Below are positions 9,219-17,782 of a stretch of 64,000 nt of DNA, in pieces (position 1 is the stretch's first letter; the number at the start of each line of letters is the position of its first letter). This DNA comes from Streptococcus parasanguinis (GTDB lineage Bacteria; Bacillota; Bacilli; Lactobacillales; Streptococcaceae): the NCBI RefSeq assembly GCF_031582885.1, contig NZ_CP133988.1:248001-312000 (forward strand), read 5' to 3'. The position numbers and the translations under genes are program-made. The notes under the pieces were generated by a model that saw only the letters and a list, made by a program, of their open reading frames with translations, ran no database searches and was not told the DNA's origin.

Positions 9219-9950
9219 TCATAATTTATCATGGAAGAAAACTCTCCATACTGGCAATAAACAAAGGAGTATGACCACCGGATAATAATAAGCCAGCGCA
9301 TTCAAGGTCATATGAAGGCAAATGCTATACTCGATCCGCTTGTAGCGATAAGCCACCCAAGTTAAGATCAAGGACATGCCTCCGTAAGCTACCCATTCCC
9401 CTAGGGTACTCGGACCATGCAAGTAAGTAAAAAAGAGGGCACCAGCTAGATATCCGATTGGTTCTGCCCCTCGAAAGATCAAACGAGGGATGATGGCCCG
9501 ACAGAGTAGCTCTTCTAGAATCGGAGCGACAAGGATCACGACCATGCCCATAGCAAGAAAAGGAGCATGAGATTGCAACTCATTCAGAGCCGCTTGGTTT
9601 GTTGTCGTCCCACCTGCCTCTTGTTTCAACAAAGGATAGGCGAGCAGGTTATTAGCCATCAACAAGAGAAGAAAAAGAAAATTTCTCCCCAGAGCCGGCC
9701 AGGTTATGACCCGAACATCTAAGTTCTCCAGAGGACTCTTTTTGATGACCTTATAAAAAACAAAGAGCACCGCCACTGTCACCAAGAGAGTGAGGATAGT
9801 GATCCACCTTGCATCCATTCCTTCTTGAAGGGAATAAACCATGGTGATGAGGGGAAATTGTGAGAGAAAGAATAAGGGCACAAAAAGAAGGAGCCAGAGG
9901 GCATTCTTACATAATGGGTGCTTTCGAACAAAAGACTGTATATTTTTCAA
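9219..9950 (-). CDS. CPBP family intramembrane glutamic protease
   Basis: A 243-residue polytopic membrane protein with about six to seven hydrophobic segments. The C-terminal half carries the CPBP (Abi) motifs: EELLCRAII (EExxxR), FFTYLHGP (FxxxH) and HMTLNALAY (HxxxN). These mark Rce1-like intramembrane proteases, which in lactobacilli and streptococci often serve in bacteriocin immunity or processing. No bacteriocin gene is nearby, so the substrate is unknown. It stands alone between ackA and folP, with a terminator on each side. Confidence 0.85.
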   Translation of the reverse strand: MKNIQSFVRKHPLCKNALWLLLFVPLFFLSQFPLITMVYSLQEGMDARWITILTLLVTVAVLFVFYKVIKKSPLENLDVRVITWPALGRNFLFLLLLMANNLLAYPLLKQEAGGTTTNQAALNELQSHAPFLAMGMVVILVAPILEELLCRAIIPRLIFRGAEPIGYLAGALFFTYLHGPSTLGEWVAYGGMSLILTWVAYRYKRIEYSICLHMTLNALAYYYPVVILLCLLPVWRVFFHDKL

Positions 9951-9974
9951 TGGACAACCTCTTTCTTGTATAAA

Positions 9975-10012
9975 ATAAGAAGACTGGGGCTTTCGCCTCC
10001 AGCCTTCTCACT
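9975..10012 (-). terminator. Terminator after ackA
   Basis: Minus-strand stem GAAGGCTGGaGGC-gaaa-GCCcCAGTCTTC followed by a T-rich stretch, just past the ackA stop. Confidence 0.7.
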
Positions 10013-10022
10013 TTATTTCAGT

Positions 10023-11216
10023 TTACTGATTTTTGAAACGTTCAACGTCACGCGCAATCACCAACTCTTCATCCGTTGGAATCACCAATACCTTCACACG
10101 GGAATCATCTGTGGAAATATCTCCGACAACTCCAAAAACGTTCTTTTCAGGGTCGACCTTGCAGCCAAACCAGCTGATTCCATCGATAATAGAAGAACGA
10201 ACGTTTACTGCATTTTCACCGATTCCTGCTGTAAAGATGATGGCATCTGCACCATTCAAGACAGCTAAGTATTGACCGATGTATTTTTGCAAACGATCGA
10301 TAAAGATATCGTAAGCCAATTTAGCTTTTTCGTCTCCATTGTGCATCGCTGTATGGATATCCCGCATGTCGCTAGAAGATTCAGAAACACCCAGAAGACC
10401 TGATTCACGATTGAGGATGCGGCTAATATCTTCAGGCTTACTGAAATCCTCTGTATGTTCCATCAAGTAAGGAATAATCGCTGGATCAAGATCCCCTGTA
10501 CGGGTTCCCATCATGACACCACCTAGAGGGGTGAAGCCCATTGAGGTATCGACAGAGATTCCCTTGTCAACCGCTGTAACAGATACACCATTTCCAACGT
10601 GGCAGGTGATCAATTTCAATTCTTCTAATGGTTTTCCAAGAAGTTTAGCAGCTTCACCAGCTACATACTGATGACTGGTTCCATGAGCGCCATATTTACG
10701 AACCTTATTTTCTGTGTAATATTTGGTTGGAAGAGGGTAACGATAAGCTTTTTCCGGCATGGTTGTATGGAAAGAAGTATCAAATACCACAACACTGGTA
10801 ATATTTGGACAAATCTCTCTAAAGGCGCGAATTCCAGCTGCATTTGCAGGATTATGAAGAGGTGCTAACAAAGACAATTCTTCTACTTTTCGAAGGACTT
10901 CGTCATCTACCAAGGCAGAATCCTTAAAGTATTCTCCACCAGCAACGACGCGGTGGCCCACACCTGTAATCTCATCGTAGGATTTGATAATATCAAAACG
11001 AATCAAATCATCCAACAAAATTTTTACAGCTTGTGTATGGTCCTGGATATCTAATACTTGTTTTTCAGAGCGTCCATCAAATTTAACAGTTGAAATAGAA
11101 TCTTTCAAACCGATCCGTTCAATCAACCCTTTTGCAAGAACAGTTTCCTCTGGCATTTGGTACAATTGCCATTTCAAACTAGAGCTTCCTGCATTAATAG
11201 AAATTGTTTTCGACAT
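10023..11216 (-). CDS. ackA: Acetate kinase
   Basis: A 397-residue acetate kinase that converts acetyl phosphate and ADP to acetate and ATP. Signatures are [15 protein letters not shown] at the N-terminus, [10 protein letters not shown] (about residues 148-157, catalytic Asp) and [10 protein letters not shown]. In streptococci ackA closes the comG/comY operon, and here it follows the methyltransferase by 51 bases. That gap holds its own extended -10 promoter and a near-perfect cre site, so most expression is probably independent of competence and under CcpA. Confidence 0.95.
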   Translation of the reverse strand: MSKTISINAGSSSLKWQLYQMPEETVLAKGLIERIGLKDSISTVKFDGRSEKQVLDIQDHTQAVKILLDDLIRFDIIKSYDEITGVGHRVVAGGEYFKDSALVDDEVLRKVEELSLLAPLHNPANAAGIRAFREICPNITSVVVFDTSFHTTMPEKAYRYPLPTKYYTENKVRKYGAHGTSHQYVAGEAAKLLGKPLEELKLITCHVGNGVSVTAVDKGISVDTSMGFTPLGGVMMGTRTGDLDPAIIPYLMEHTEDFSKPEDISRILNRESGLLGVSESSSDMRDIHTAMHNGDEKAKLAYDIFIDRLQKYIGQYLAVLNGADAIIFTAGIGENAVNVRSSIIDGISWFGCKVDPEKNVFGVVGDISTDDSRVKVLVIPTDEELVIARDVERFKNQ

Positions 11217-11227
11217 ATATTCACCTC

Positions 11228-11255
11228 ATTAAGCGTTTTCACTTCCTCTATTATA
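11228..11255 (-). promoter_or_regulatory. ackA promoter with overlapping cre (CcpA) site
   Basis: The minus strand has TGATATAAT (extended -10, core at 11250-11255) followed by TGAAAACGCTTAAT (11228-11241), which matches the cre consensus TGWAARCGYTWNCW at all but one position. Confidence 0.65.
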
Positions 11256-11267
11256 TCAGATCTTTGA

Positions 11268-12221
11268 TCAAATTTCACTATCCTTTAACCAGTTTTGGAA
11301 ACTTTCCATAAAGTGAACCACCTGGTCTTGATCCTGGAGATCGGTAAAAGGATAGACAAAGGGCTGAACAGACTCTTCTTCTTGTTTTCGTAGGACGAAA
11401 ATCGTCTTAGCATAGGCTGGATTTGAAAAAAGAGATTCTGGCAAGGTCAGCATGGCAAGAATTTGGGCTTTGTCTGTTAGCCAAGCTTTCAACAGATCAC
11501 TCTGAGGGCTCGTCAAGAGGTTGTTTGGAGCTAAAAAGATGGCTACTCCTTGAGGTTTCAGGTATTTCAGAGCCTGTTCCATCATGAGGTGATGGGCATA
11601 GGTATGGCCTTTGGAGCTCGCTACCTGATAGCGCTGTGCAATCGCATCATCTGGATAATAACCAATTGGAAGATCACTGACGATCAAGTCACTTTCTTTC
11701 AAAACTTGTGGGCGAACCGCATCGCCTTGTGCAAAGACAACACTGGATTCCATCACGTCTGCGATACTAGCAGATAGGTCAATCAAGAGATCATCTACTT
11801 CCAATCCTAAGTAATCAATCGTGAGGTGGCTATTGTTGACAATGGTCTCAGCGAGATTTCCGGTTCCACTTCCCACTTCTAAGACATCCAGTTGGTCGCC
11901 TTTGGCCAACTGATCAATCAAAAATGTAATGATAAAACCAATCGCATCTGGTGTGAACTGGTGATTCGCTTGTAAAGGCTCTGTCTGAGCAGCTTTCATA
12001 AAAAGGAATTGGTAGGCTCTGCGCCATTCTTCCTTACTTAAACCTAGTTCTTTTAATTTTTTGCTATTATTTTTAACAATGTCTAGATCTGTCTTGCCAT
12101 CCAAATACATGGCATTTTGTTCAATCAAGGCGTCATAAAAGTTGGTCGACAATTCATTTTGAATACTTTGAGTGTTTTCTAATAGATAGGTATAGGCTTG
12201 TTCAATTTTTTCGAAATTCAT
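11268..12221 (-). CDS. Class I SAM-dependent methyltransferase of the comG operon (ComGH/YtxK type)
   Basis: A 317-residue protein with a helical N-terminus, a SAM-binding motif VLEVGSGTGNLAE (about residues 113-125) and SDLPIGYY near 184, which sits where N6-adenine methyltransferases have NPPY. It belongs to the YtxK-like group encoded at the end of streptococcal comG/comY operons (called comYH in S. mutans). Its substrate is unknown. The altered catalytic tetrapeptide (DLPI instead of NPPY) makes a normal DNA adenine activity uncertain. Induced with the operon by ComX. Confidence 0.83.
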   Translation of the reverse strand: MNFEKIEQAYTYLLENTQSIQNELSTNFYDALIEQNAMYLDGKTDLDIVKNNSKKLKELGLSKEEWRRAYQFLFMKAAQTEPLQANHQFTPDAIGFIITFLIDQLAKGDQLDVLEVGSGTGNLAETIVNNSHLTIDYLGLEVDDLLIDLSASIADVMESSVVFAQGDAVRPQVLKESDLIVSDLPIGYYPDDAIAQRYQVASSKGHTYAHHLMMEQALKYLKPQGVAIFLAPNNLLTSPQSDLLKAWLTDKAQILAMLTLPESLFSNPAYAKTIFVLRKQEEESVQPFVYPFTDLQDQDQVVHFMESFQNWLKDSEI

Positions 12222-12251
12222 GATTTCCTCCGCACCCTATCATACCAAAAA

Positions 12252-12689
12252 TTAGTCTTTTTCGCTATTTTCTGATGGCTCCTTGGTCTCATTTGAAGTC
12301 TCTTCAGAAGGCTTTTCGCTCCCTGTCTGCTCTTTATCTTTCTGCGTCTTCTTCTTTTCTTTTTTAGCTTTCTTGCTTTCTTTTTCTTCCCTCACAGGAA
12401 GGACAAACTCATAGCTTTCGCCATCCATCTTAGCCTGAGCATGAAGAAAATCAGTGTCCTGCTGTAGCTGAACAACTCCAGATTTTAAATGAATCTCTGA
12501 TGTCTTCTCATCACTCTTTCTCTTTTCAAGAGCCATTTGCACCAAAGCATAGGCCCGAAGGCGATCTTGACTCGTCTTTAAGATCCGTCTCTCCGCAACC
12601 TGACGGTGCAGGTAAAACTGAAGTAAGAGACTAAAAATCGCTGCCATCAAGAGGGCGTAGAGCAAGACACCAGCCTTAACTTTTTTCAT
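12252..12689 (-). CDS. comGG: Competence minor pseudopilin ComGG
   Basis: A 145-residue protein with a short basic N-terminus, one hydrophobic helix (about residues 5-24) and a long lysine/glutamate-rich tail from about 98 (KKAKKEKKKTQK). It is the usual last pseudopilin-like gene of the comG cluster and lacks a clear prepilin peptidase site. The ATG at 12689 overlaps the end of comGF (ATGAAAAAAGTTAA), so the two are translationally coupled. The highly charged tail is longer than strictly needed for the fold and would lie outside the membrane. Confidence 0.8.
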   Translation of the reverse strand: MKKVKAGVLLYALLMAAIFSLLLQFYLHRQVAERRILKTSQDRLRAYALVQMALEKRKSDEKTSEIHLKSGVVQLQQDTDFLHAQAKMDGESYEFVLPVREEKESKKAKKEKKKTQKDKEQTGSEKPSEETSNETKEPSENSEKD

Positions 12690-13128
12690 TTTGCATCGCT
12701 GGTACCACATGGTAGACATACTCCCTTTCTAGACCTTCTTCGAAATTCAACCGCAGATGAATCAACTCTCCCTCCTGCCAAATTTGGCTAGAGCGAACCC
12801 CTGAAATTATAGGCTGATAGCCCCTGCCCTTATCATCTGTTTTTCGGATATCATCTCCTTTAGATTGACCAATGGCAATTGGTTTTTGATCCTGAACCAA
12901 GTAGATATGATTGTCCGCTACTTTTTCAAAATGGCTCCGATCCAATTCCACCTGCAATTGTTGCTGAAAAAGTATCCATTCTTCCTGCTTTTGATGCGCC
13001 TGGTAGTCCAATTCAGCATGCAGGAGCTTGGTCAAGCCTTGAAAGACCAACACACCCCCACTGAGCACCAAGAGAGCGACCAAGGCTTCGAGCAGGGTAA
13101 AGGCCTTGACCTTTCCTTTATTCCACAT
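12676..13128 (-). CDS. comGF: Competence minor pseudopilin ComGF
   Basis: A 150-residue type IV prepilin-like protein. MWNKGKVKAFTLLEAL shows a short leader with a prepilin peptidase site before phenylalanine (KA^FTLLE), followed by a hydrophobic helix to about residue 32. The rest is a globular pseudopilin domain. The ATG at 13128 is chosen over an upstream frame because it gives this leader; it overlaps the end of comGE by 11 bases. It is part of the pseudopilus that carries DNA through the cell wall in transformation. Confidence 0.85.
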   Translation of the reverse strand: MWNKGKVKAFTLLEALVALLVLSGGVLVFQGLTKLLHAELDYQAHQKQEEWILFQQQLQVELDRSHFEKVADNHIYLVQDQKPIAIGQSKGDDIRKTDDKGRGYQPIISGVRSSQIWQEGELIHLRLNFEEGLEREYVYHVVPAMQNEKS

Positions 13129-13405
13129 GCAGCACCACCTTTCCTTGATGATAGACCGTGAGTTGATCGGCATCTTTTTCGACTTGAACCTGAATACCAT
13201 TGGCCTCTAGATGATTTTGCCCTGTCTGAAGCGCCATTTGAGCGACAGATAAGACCTCTACCTCTTTGAAATCCGCTAGTCGCTCCTTGCGCGAACGCCG
13301 GATCTCCCCTAACAATAAGGTCGTAATCATGGCAAATAAACCCAAGGCTACCAAAGATTCTATGAGAATACTAGCGGGAACGGATGCTTTTTTTAATTTT
13401 CCCAT
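13118..13405 (-). CDS. comGE: Competence minor pseudopilin ComGE
   Basis: A 95-residue pseudopilin with a basic start (MGKLKKASVPAS), then ILIESLVALGLFAMITTLLL, in which the conserved glutamate five residues into the helix is present. The processing site is less canonical (S^I rather than A/G^F). The ATG at 13405 is preferred to a TTG at 13411. It overlaps comGD by 35 bases and comGF by 11, the tight packing typical of this operon. Confidence 0.82.
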   Translation of the reverse strand: MGKLKKASVPASILIESLVALGLFAMITTLLLGEIRRSRKERLADFKEVEVLSVAQMALQTGQNHLEANGIQVQVEKDADQLTVYHQGKVVLHVE

Positions 13406-13805
13406 TTCCAAGCGACAGTTGATAGGTCACCACTCCTCTCTGTGTCTGAAAGTGAACATTGGCCAGGGATGAATTGCCACCTGCTCGGTCTAAACGAATA
13501 GTTTTAGGATCTTGCAAAATGACAGAATCAGGAATCTCCACCGTCTGGTAAGGCGTTTGAATCTTCCTTGCAGTCACTTCAACATCCAATTCCGTTTGCC
13601 TTGCCAGCGCTATTTTCTGGCTTTCTTGATAGAGGTGTTCAAACTCTGCAAAAAATACTTTTTCTTCCACCTGCTGAAAGCTCGTCTTGATCGATCCCGA
13701 TAAGCCCAGATAGATAAAACTGACGATCATCAAGGTCAGAAGAGTCTCCACCAAGGTGAAGGCCTTAATCTGCAACCGCACGAGTTTCTCCACTATTTTT
13801 CGCAT
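13371..13805 (-). CDS. comGD: Competence pseudopilin ComGD
   Basis: A 144-residue prepilin-like protein. The leader MRKIVEKLVRLQIKA is followed by ^FTLVETLLTLM, giving the standard cleavage site and +5 glutamate, then a hydrophobic helix and a GspH-like globular domain. The start at 13805 lies inside the end of comGC (41-base overlap) and yields a normal leader. Component of the transformation pseudopilus. Confidence 0.87.
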   Translation of the reverse strand: MRKIVEKLVRLQIKAFTLVETLLTLMIVSFIYLGLSGSIKTSFQQVEEKVFFAEFEHLYQESQKIALARQTELDVEVTARKIQTPYQTVEIPDSVILQDPKTIRLDRAGGNSSLANVHFQTQRGVVTYQLSLGNGKIKKSIRSR

Positions 13806-14082
13806 AATAGGCACGGTAGGACTCTGCTTGTTTGTTGGTAATATTTCCATCAGCAATCAGCTTTGCTAGAGTAGCTTGGTCATTGGTATGATTGAGCTCG
13901 TACAATTCAGCCTGGCTTTCGACCACCTTCACAACCGCTGCATTTCCTGTCTCCTTCACGGAGTCTTTTTGCTTGGTCAAATTCGGCACAAAGAGCAATA
14001 AAAGCACACTGATGATCAATAAGACCACCAACATTTCAATAAGTGTAAAGGCTTTAACCTGATAGGTTTTTAATTTTTTCAT
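13765..14082 (-). CDS. comGC: Major competence pseudopilin ComGC
   Basis: A 105-residue type IV prepilin, the main subunit of the DNA-uptake pilus in streptococci. MKKLKTYQVKA^FTLIEMLVVLLI carries the prepilin peptidase (ComC/PilD) site, with glutamate at +5 and a long hydrophobic helix, followed by a small soluble head. A strong ribosome site (GGAGG) precedes the ATG at 14082, consistent with the high output of the major pilin. The gene overlaps the comGB stop by 4 bases. Confidence 0.92.
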   Translation of the reverse strand: MKKLKTYQVKAFTLIEMLVVLLIISVLLLLFVPNLTKQKDSVKETGNAAVVKVVESQAELYELNHTNDQATLAKLIADGNITNKQAESYRAYYAKNSGETRAVAD

Positions 14083-15164
14083 AAATGAACCTCCATATTT
14101 TGATAAATCGGCAGCAACATGGCTGCATAGAGTAACACAATCACAAGAGCCACAAAGACAAACACCAAGGGTTGTATCACATTCATGGCCTTGTGAACCT
14201 GACGAAAGAAATCTTCCCATGTTTTTTCAGCGTAGATCTCTAACTCACTTCCGAGCTTTGATTTGACTTCACCATATTCAATCATAAGGGGCAATTCTTT
14301 TTTGAAAAAAGGATACCCCCTGACCGTTTCTGAAAAGGACTGGCCACGATCTAAAGAAAGAGCTAAGTCCCTCCCAATTTCTTGAAAAAGCTGGGATTTT
14401 TGCTCCTGCATCATGGAAAAAATCTGAGACAATTCCAATCCTTGCCCAATCAGATTGCCCCATTCTCTGGCATAATAGGCTGTCAAATAAGCTTGAATCA
14501 TGCCTTTTCCGAAAGGCAAATGAGACAAGGTTCTAAAAACGTTGATCTTGCCCGACTTCCGATAATAGAGAAAGCCGAGTAAGAAGAAGGTCACCAGTCC
14601 CGCTCCTAAGGCCAAAAAGAGTTGGGGGAAGGAACTGATCAATTGTGTCCCAATATTTTGAGCATCCATTTGAGGGAGCAAATAATTACGCAGGCCTAGC
14701 ATAATCAAAACTAAAAACCCAAGTAAGATAAGAGGATAAGTGCTCACCTCAATCAGCTTTTTCTTGACCTTGCGCATGTTTTCTAAATAAGCACTGATTT
14801 TCTTCAAGCTCAATGCAAGATTGCCATGGAGCTCAGCGAGAGACAGCTGTGTCGTCACTGCATCTGAAAAACCGATCCCCGCCATCATCTCTGAAAAACT
14901 CCGGCCCCGCGAGAGATCCTCTCGCATCTGGGAAACCAAACGACTCTCCACTAGGTGGGAGCGATCCAGAAAATCGACGATCTCAGACAGATGAAAACCA
15001 CTCGAATAAAGATTCAAAAACAATTCAATAATTTGCTTTTGTTTAGCGGTAGATAATTTTTTCGGCTTGGGCCTGAGCCAGCTGGATATATCCCGATTGA
15101 GCCAAGAGATCCATTTGTTGGTTCCAGCGGCTGGCTGAGTGCTCTTGGTAGTTTTCCGTCGCAA
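14079..15164 (-). CDS. comGB: Competence pilus membrane platform protein ComGB
   Basis: A GspF/PilC-type inner membrane protein of about 360 residues with the two homologous halves of the family. Hydrophobic segments near PLILLGFLVLIMLG, LFLALGAGLVTFFLLGFLY and the C-terminal LVFVFVALVIVLLYAAML mark its membrane helices. It is the assembly platform for the ComG pseudopilus, working with ATPase ComGA. The start is uncertain: the frame lies inside comGA's 3' end and has no early ATG. A TTG at 15164 follows a GGAGGAGG ribosome site and is adopted here; TTG at 15188 or a GTG between them are alternatives. Confidence 0.83.
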   Translation of the reverse strand: MRRKTTKSTQPAAGTNKWISWLNRDISSWLRPKPKKLSTAKQKQIIELFLNLYSSGFHLSEIVDFLDRSHLVESRLVSQMREDLSRGRSFSEMMAGIGFSDAVTTQLSLAELHGNLALSLKKISAYLENMRKVKKKLIEVSTYPLILLGFLVLIMLGLRNYLLPQMDAQNIGTQLISSFPQLFLALGAGLVTFFLLGFLYYRKSGKINVFRTLSHLPFGKGMIQAYLTAYYAREWGNLIGQGLELSQIFSMMQEQKSQLFQEIGRDLALSLDRGQSFSETVRGYPFFKKELPLMIEYGEVKSKLGSELEIYAEKTWEDFFRQVHKAMNVIQPLVFVFVALVIVLLYAAMLLPIYQNMEVHL

Positions 15165-15984
15165 AATCGACCACACCTCCTCCTGCAATTAATCGTTGGT
15201 AGCAAATACCTTGTAAAACAATCTTGAGCTCTTCCTCACTCACTCCAAGTTCTAAGAGCCTCTCATAAACACCTCGAACGCTCTTGGCATGAATAGTAGA
15301 GAAGACGGTGACTCCTGTCAAACTAGCTCGTACGACTGCACGAGCTGTTTCCTTATCTCGGATCTCTCCAATGATGAGAAGGTCCGGCCGATGGCGTAAG
15401 GAGAGTTTGATCAGGTTGTCATAGGTCATGCCGATCTGGTCATTCAGCTGAAGTTGAAGCATATTGTCCTGCTTGATCTCGACAGGGTCTTCAATAGACA
15501 TGACTTGCTGGTCCGCAAAGCGCTCTTGCGCCAACGCATGCATGAGAGTGGTCTTTCCCGAACCAACAGGACCTGCAAAGAGATAGAGGCCACGACCAGC
15601 CAATTTCTTCTTCAAGTCCGGCAACTGATCAAACCAAAACCGCAATTCACGTTCCTCATCATGCAAGAGCCGAATGACCAAGCTTTCATAACCACGATAA
15701 TCCCCCACCGTCGACAAGCGAATCGAGACCACTCCATTCTCCAAAGGGTAATCACACGATCCTAGCTGGCTGCGCCTTTTTTCTCCCACATTCATCCCTG
15801 CCACGAACTTAAAGTGGCTAATCATAGCCGTCATGTCCTCAAAAGGGAAGGACTGCACAAAGCGCCTCTCGTCTCCCACCCTCATAAAAACTTGGTACTC
15901 CTCCTTCCGAGGAATGAAGTAAAGATCCTGAGCCTCTTCCTTTTTTCCCATACGGATCAGTTTTTTTGCAATTTCTTGAACCAT
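15043..15984 (-). CDS. comGA: Competence pilus assembly ATPase ComGA
   Basis: A 313-residue GspE/PilB-family ATPase that powers pseudopilus assembly for DNA uptake. It shows Walker A GPVGSGKTT (about residues 138-146), the Asp box DPVEIKQD, Walker B LLIIGEIRD (about 203-211) and the His box TIHAKSV. The ATG at 15984 follows a GAGGAGG ribosome site. It is first of the comGA-GB-GC-GD-GE-GF-GG-methyltransferase operon, with a cin box directly upstream. Confidence 0.94.
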   Translation of the reverse strand: MVQEIAKKLIRMGKKEEAQDLYFIPRKEEYQVFMRVGDERRFVQSFPFEDMTAMISHFKFVAGMNVGEKRRSQLGSCDYPLENGVVSIRLSTVGDYRGYESLVIRLLHDEERELRFWFDQLPDLKKKLAGRGLYLFAGPVGSGKTTLMHALAQERFADQQVMSIEDPVEIKQDNMLQLQLNDQIGMTYDNLIKLSLRHRPDLLIIGEIRDKETARAVVRASLTGVTVFSTIHAKSVRGVYERLLELGVSEEELKIVLQGICYQRLIAGGGVVDFATENYQEHSASRWNQQMDLLAQSGYIQLAQAQAEKIIYR

Positions 15985-16005
15985 AGTTCCTCCTCTCACT
16001 TATAC

Positions 16006-16013
16006 TATTCGAA
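16006..16013 (-). promoter_or_regulatory. cin/Com box (ComX promoter) of the comG operon
   Basis: TTCGAATA on the minus strand, 22 bases upstream of the comGA ATG and identical to the ssbB box at 802-809. It makes the operon a ComX-dependent late competence unit. Confidence 0.87.
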
Positions 16014-16071
16014 AAAGAAGACAAAAAAAGAAGACTTTCTAGATCGCTCTAAAAAATCTTCCGCATTTCTC

Positions 16072-16473
16072 TTATGACAGGGTCGTCCCCTTTTTTGAAT
16101 CGAGTGTATATTGACAAGAACGGTGTTTGCGACTGCCTCTTTCCTTTTCGTAGCCTGGGCGGAGCTTGCTTTTAGGGATCTTATGCTCGTCTTCTAGGAG
16201 GACAATCGAGTGGAAAAACTGCACATCTTCACTGCAGTCCTCACACCACTCTTTCTCCTTGGTATCCCAAAAGATCGTCATGAGGTCACTCCGACTCTTA
16301 TAACTTGGAAAGTGCTCATTTAACTCCAACCACTTCTGCTTGTAGTATTTCAAAGCCTGGTAATAGTCTTCAAACTTCCGACTACTCACGATATCTTCTT
16401 CCCAACCTTCTAAAAACCACCAGGGTTCACAGTCCCCGTACATTTCAATCACTCGATACATAAACTCATCCAT
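16072..16473 (-). CDS. DUF1033 family protein
   Basis: A 133-residue cytosolic protein of the DUF1033 family, conserved in streptococci, often beside comGA, and of unknown function. It is rich in aromatic residues near the N-terminus (MYRVIEMYGDCEPWWFLEGWEED). It has a CEDC pair in the middle (about residues 77-80) and a basic tail that includes HRSCQYTLDSKKG. The start is either the ATG at 16473 or the one at 16461, which gives the more common family N-terminus. A TATAAT box lies just upstream, so it has its own promoter. Confidence 0.8.
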   Translation of the reverse strand: MDEFMYRVIEMYGDCEPWWFLEGWEEDIVSSRKFEDYYQALKYYKQKWLELNEHFPSYKSRSDLMTIFWDTKEKEWCEDCSEDVQFFHSIVLLEDEHKIPKSKLRPGYEKERGSRKHRSCQYTLDSKKGTTLS

Positions 16474-16611
16474 CCTTTGTATCCTCTATTATATAGAAAA
16501 TCCTTTGAGAATAAAAGTTTTCTGCTCAGAGCATAATTTTTCAGGTATTTTCACAGTTGTTTTTTCAAAAATAGACTACTTGATTTCTCTTGGGTCCTTT
16601 TTTCGAGAATC

Positions 16612-16659
16612 AAAAAAGAGAGTCCCAACAAAATGACGAGCCATCCTGGGAACTCTCTC
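16612..16659 (-). terminator. Terminator of the exopolysaccharide operon
   Basis: Minus-strand stem AGAGAGTTCCCA/TGGGACTCTCT followed by TTTTTT, starting 11 bases past the GH8 stop. Confidence 0.8.
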
Positions 16660-16670
16660 TTCTCAAGTAT

Positions 16671-17774
16671 TTAGAACAATTCAAGTGCAATCATGGTTGT
16701 CATGGTTGCATCATAATAGTTGTTCAGAGGTAGATCTTGTGTGAAGATATACTTATTCTGTTGCACCAACTTCAGATAGCCTTTTTCGTGTTCAGAAGCA
16801 TAGACTATCGGTGCTAAAAAACTTGCTGCCTGATGATTGTTCAAGGCTTTTCCTTTCAAGTCATAACCCGCGTACAGGTTTCTTTGACTCTTGAAAAAGT
16901 TTAACATCTTTTTCACCAATTGTTGACTGGTTGCATCCTTACTTTGAACAAGATTATATGGAAGGCGACAAGCATTATACGAGTAGGCTCCATCATACTT
17001 GGATTCAATCGTCTTGGGATCCGCTACGCGCGTTCCTTGCTCATCTACCCAGATGAAATCAGGTAGTAAACCTGTTTTTGTTTGGGAGCTGATCGTTTGG
17101 AGTTGCTGCAACATCTTTTCTTTGATGTCTAACCACTTCGAATCTTTTGTCACTTCATAAAAGATCTGGAATTGCGCTGGCAGTGTATCAGACGTCCGCA
17201 TCAAATGATAGAATTCCGAATCCTGATTAGCCCAATTCCCCACCGTTAACACACCGGTTTCTTCATTGTAGTTGTGTGCGAGAATATCTTCTAAAATCGC
17301 TTTGGCTTGAGCCTGGTAGTCTTTGGCTTGCTTTGGCCATTGCTGAGCAGCTTTTAGAAGAGCATAGGCAATATAGAGATCTCCATCTGTGGCGTTATGG
17401 TCCTCATCCTTTGCTTTTCCATTGCTGATGGTTTGTTTCCAAGACATCAATTGGGTACCTTCCAAGCGATGATTTAGATAATATTGATAGAGTCTGTCAA
17501 AGTCTGCTTGTTGGGCTTGTCCTTTTTTAGCAGCCGCAACAGTAATGAGCATTCCATAACTTTGCGCTTCGGATAAAACCACCGTTTGATTGCTATCATT
17601 GGTGGTTCGAACATAGGATTCTTTCCCTTTTGAAACAACAAAATGCTCATTCCACTGACGGTAAATTCGATTTCGCATCTCCACTTTACTTCTCGTTCTC
17701 GCTAAAAATAAGGTCAAACAGAAAATGCAAAGGATGACTAGAAACCATACATATCTCATCTTTTTCGTATTCAT
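16671..17774 (-). CDS. Membrane-anchored glycoside hydrolase family 8 (BcsZ-like)
   Basis: A 367-residue protein with an N-terminal membrane anchor (about residues 8-24), no cleavage site, and an extracellular GH8 domain. Conserved parts are SEAQSYGMLI (about 69-78, with the glutamate that acts as proton donor in GH8), WKQTISNGKAKDEDHNATDGDLYIAYAL (acidic cleft) and the later KYDGAYSYNACRLPY. GH8 enzymes paired with a processive synthase (BcsZ with cellulose synthase) trim or edit the nascent beta-glucan or glucosamine chain. It is last of a five-gene unit, 9 bases after the GT2 synthase. The true substrate is unknown. Confidence 0.86.
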   Translation of the reverse strand: MNTKKMRYVWFLVILCIFCLTLFLARTRSKVEMRNRIYRQWNEHFVVSKGKESYVRTTNDSNQTVVLSEAQSYGMLITVAAAKKGQAQQADFDRLYQYYLNHRLEGTQLMSWKQTISNGKAKDEDHNATDGDLYIAYALLKAAQQWPKQAKDYQAQAKAILEDILAHNYNEETGVLTVGNWANQDSEFYHLMRTSDTLPAQFQIFYEVTKDSKWLDIKEKMLQQLQTISSQTKTGLLPDFIWVDEQGTRVADPKTIESKYDGAYSYNACRLPYNLVQSKDATSQQLVKKMLNFFKSQRNLYAGYDLKGKALNNHQAASFLAPIVYASEHEKGYLKLVQQNKYIFTQDLPLNNYYDATMTTMIALELF

Positions 17775-17782
17775 AATCTCTC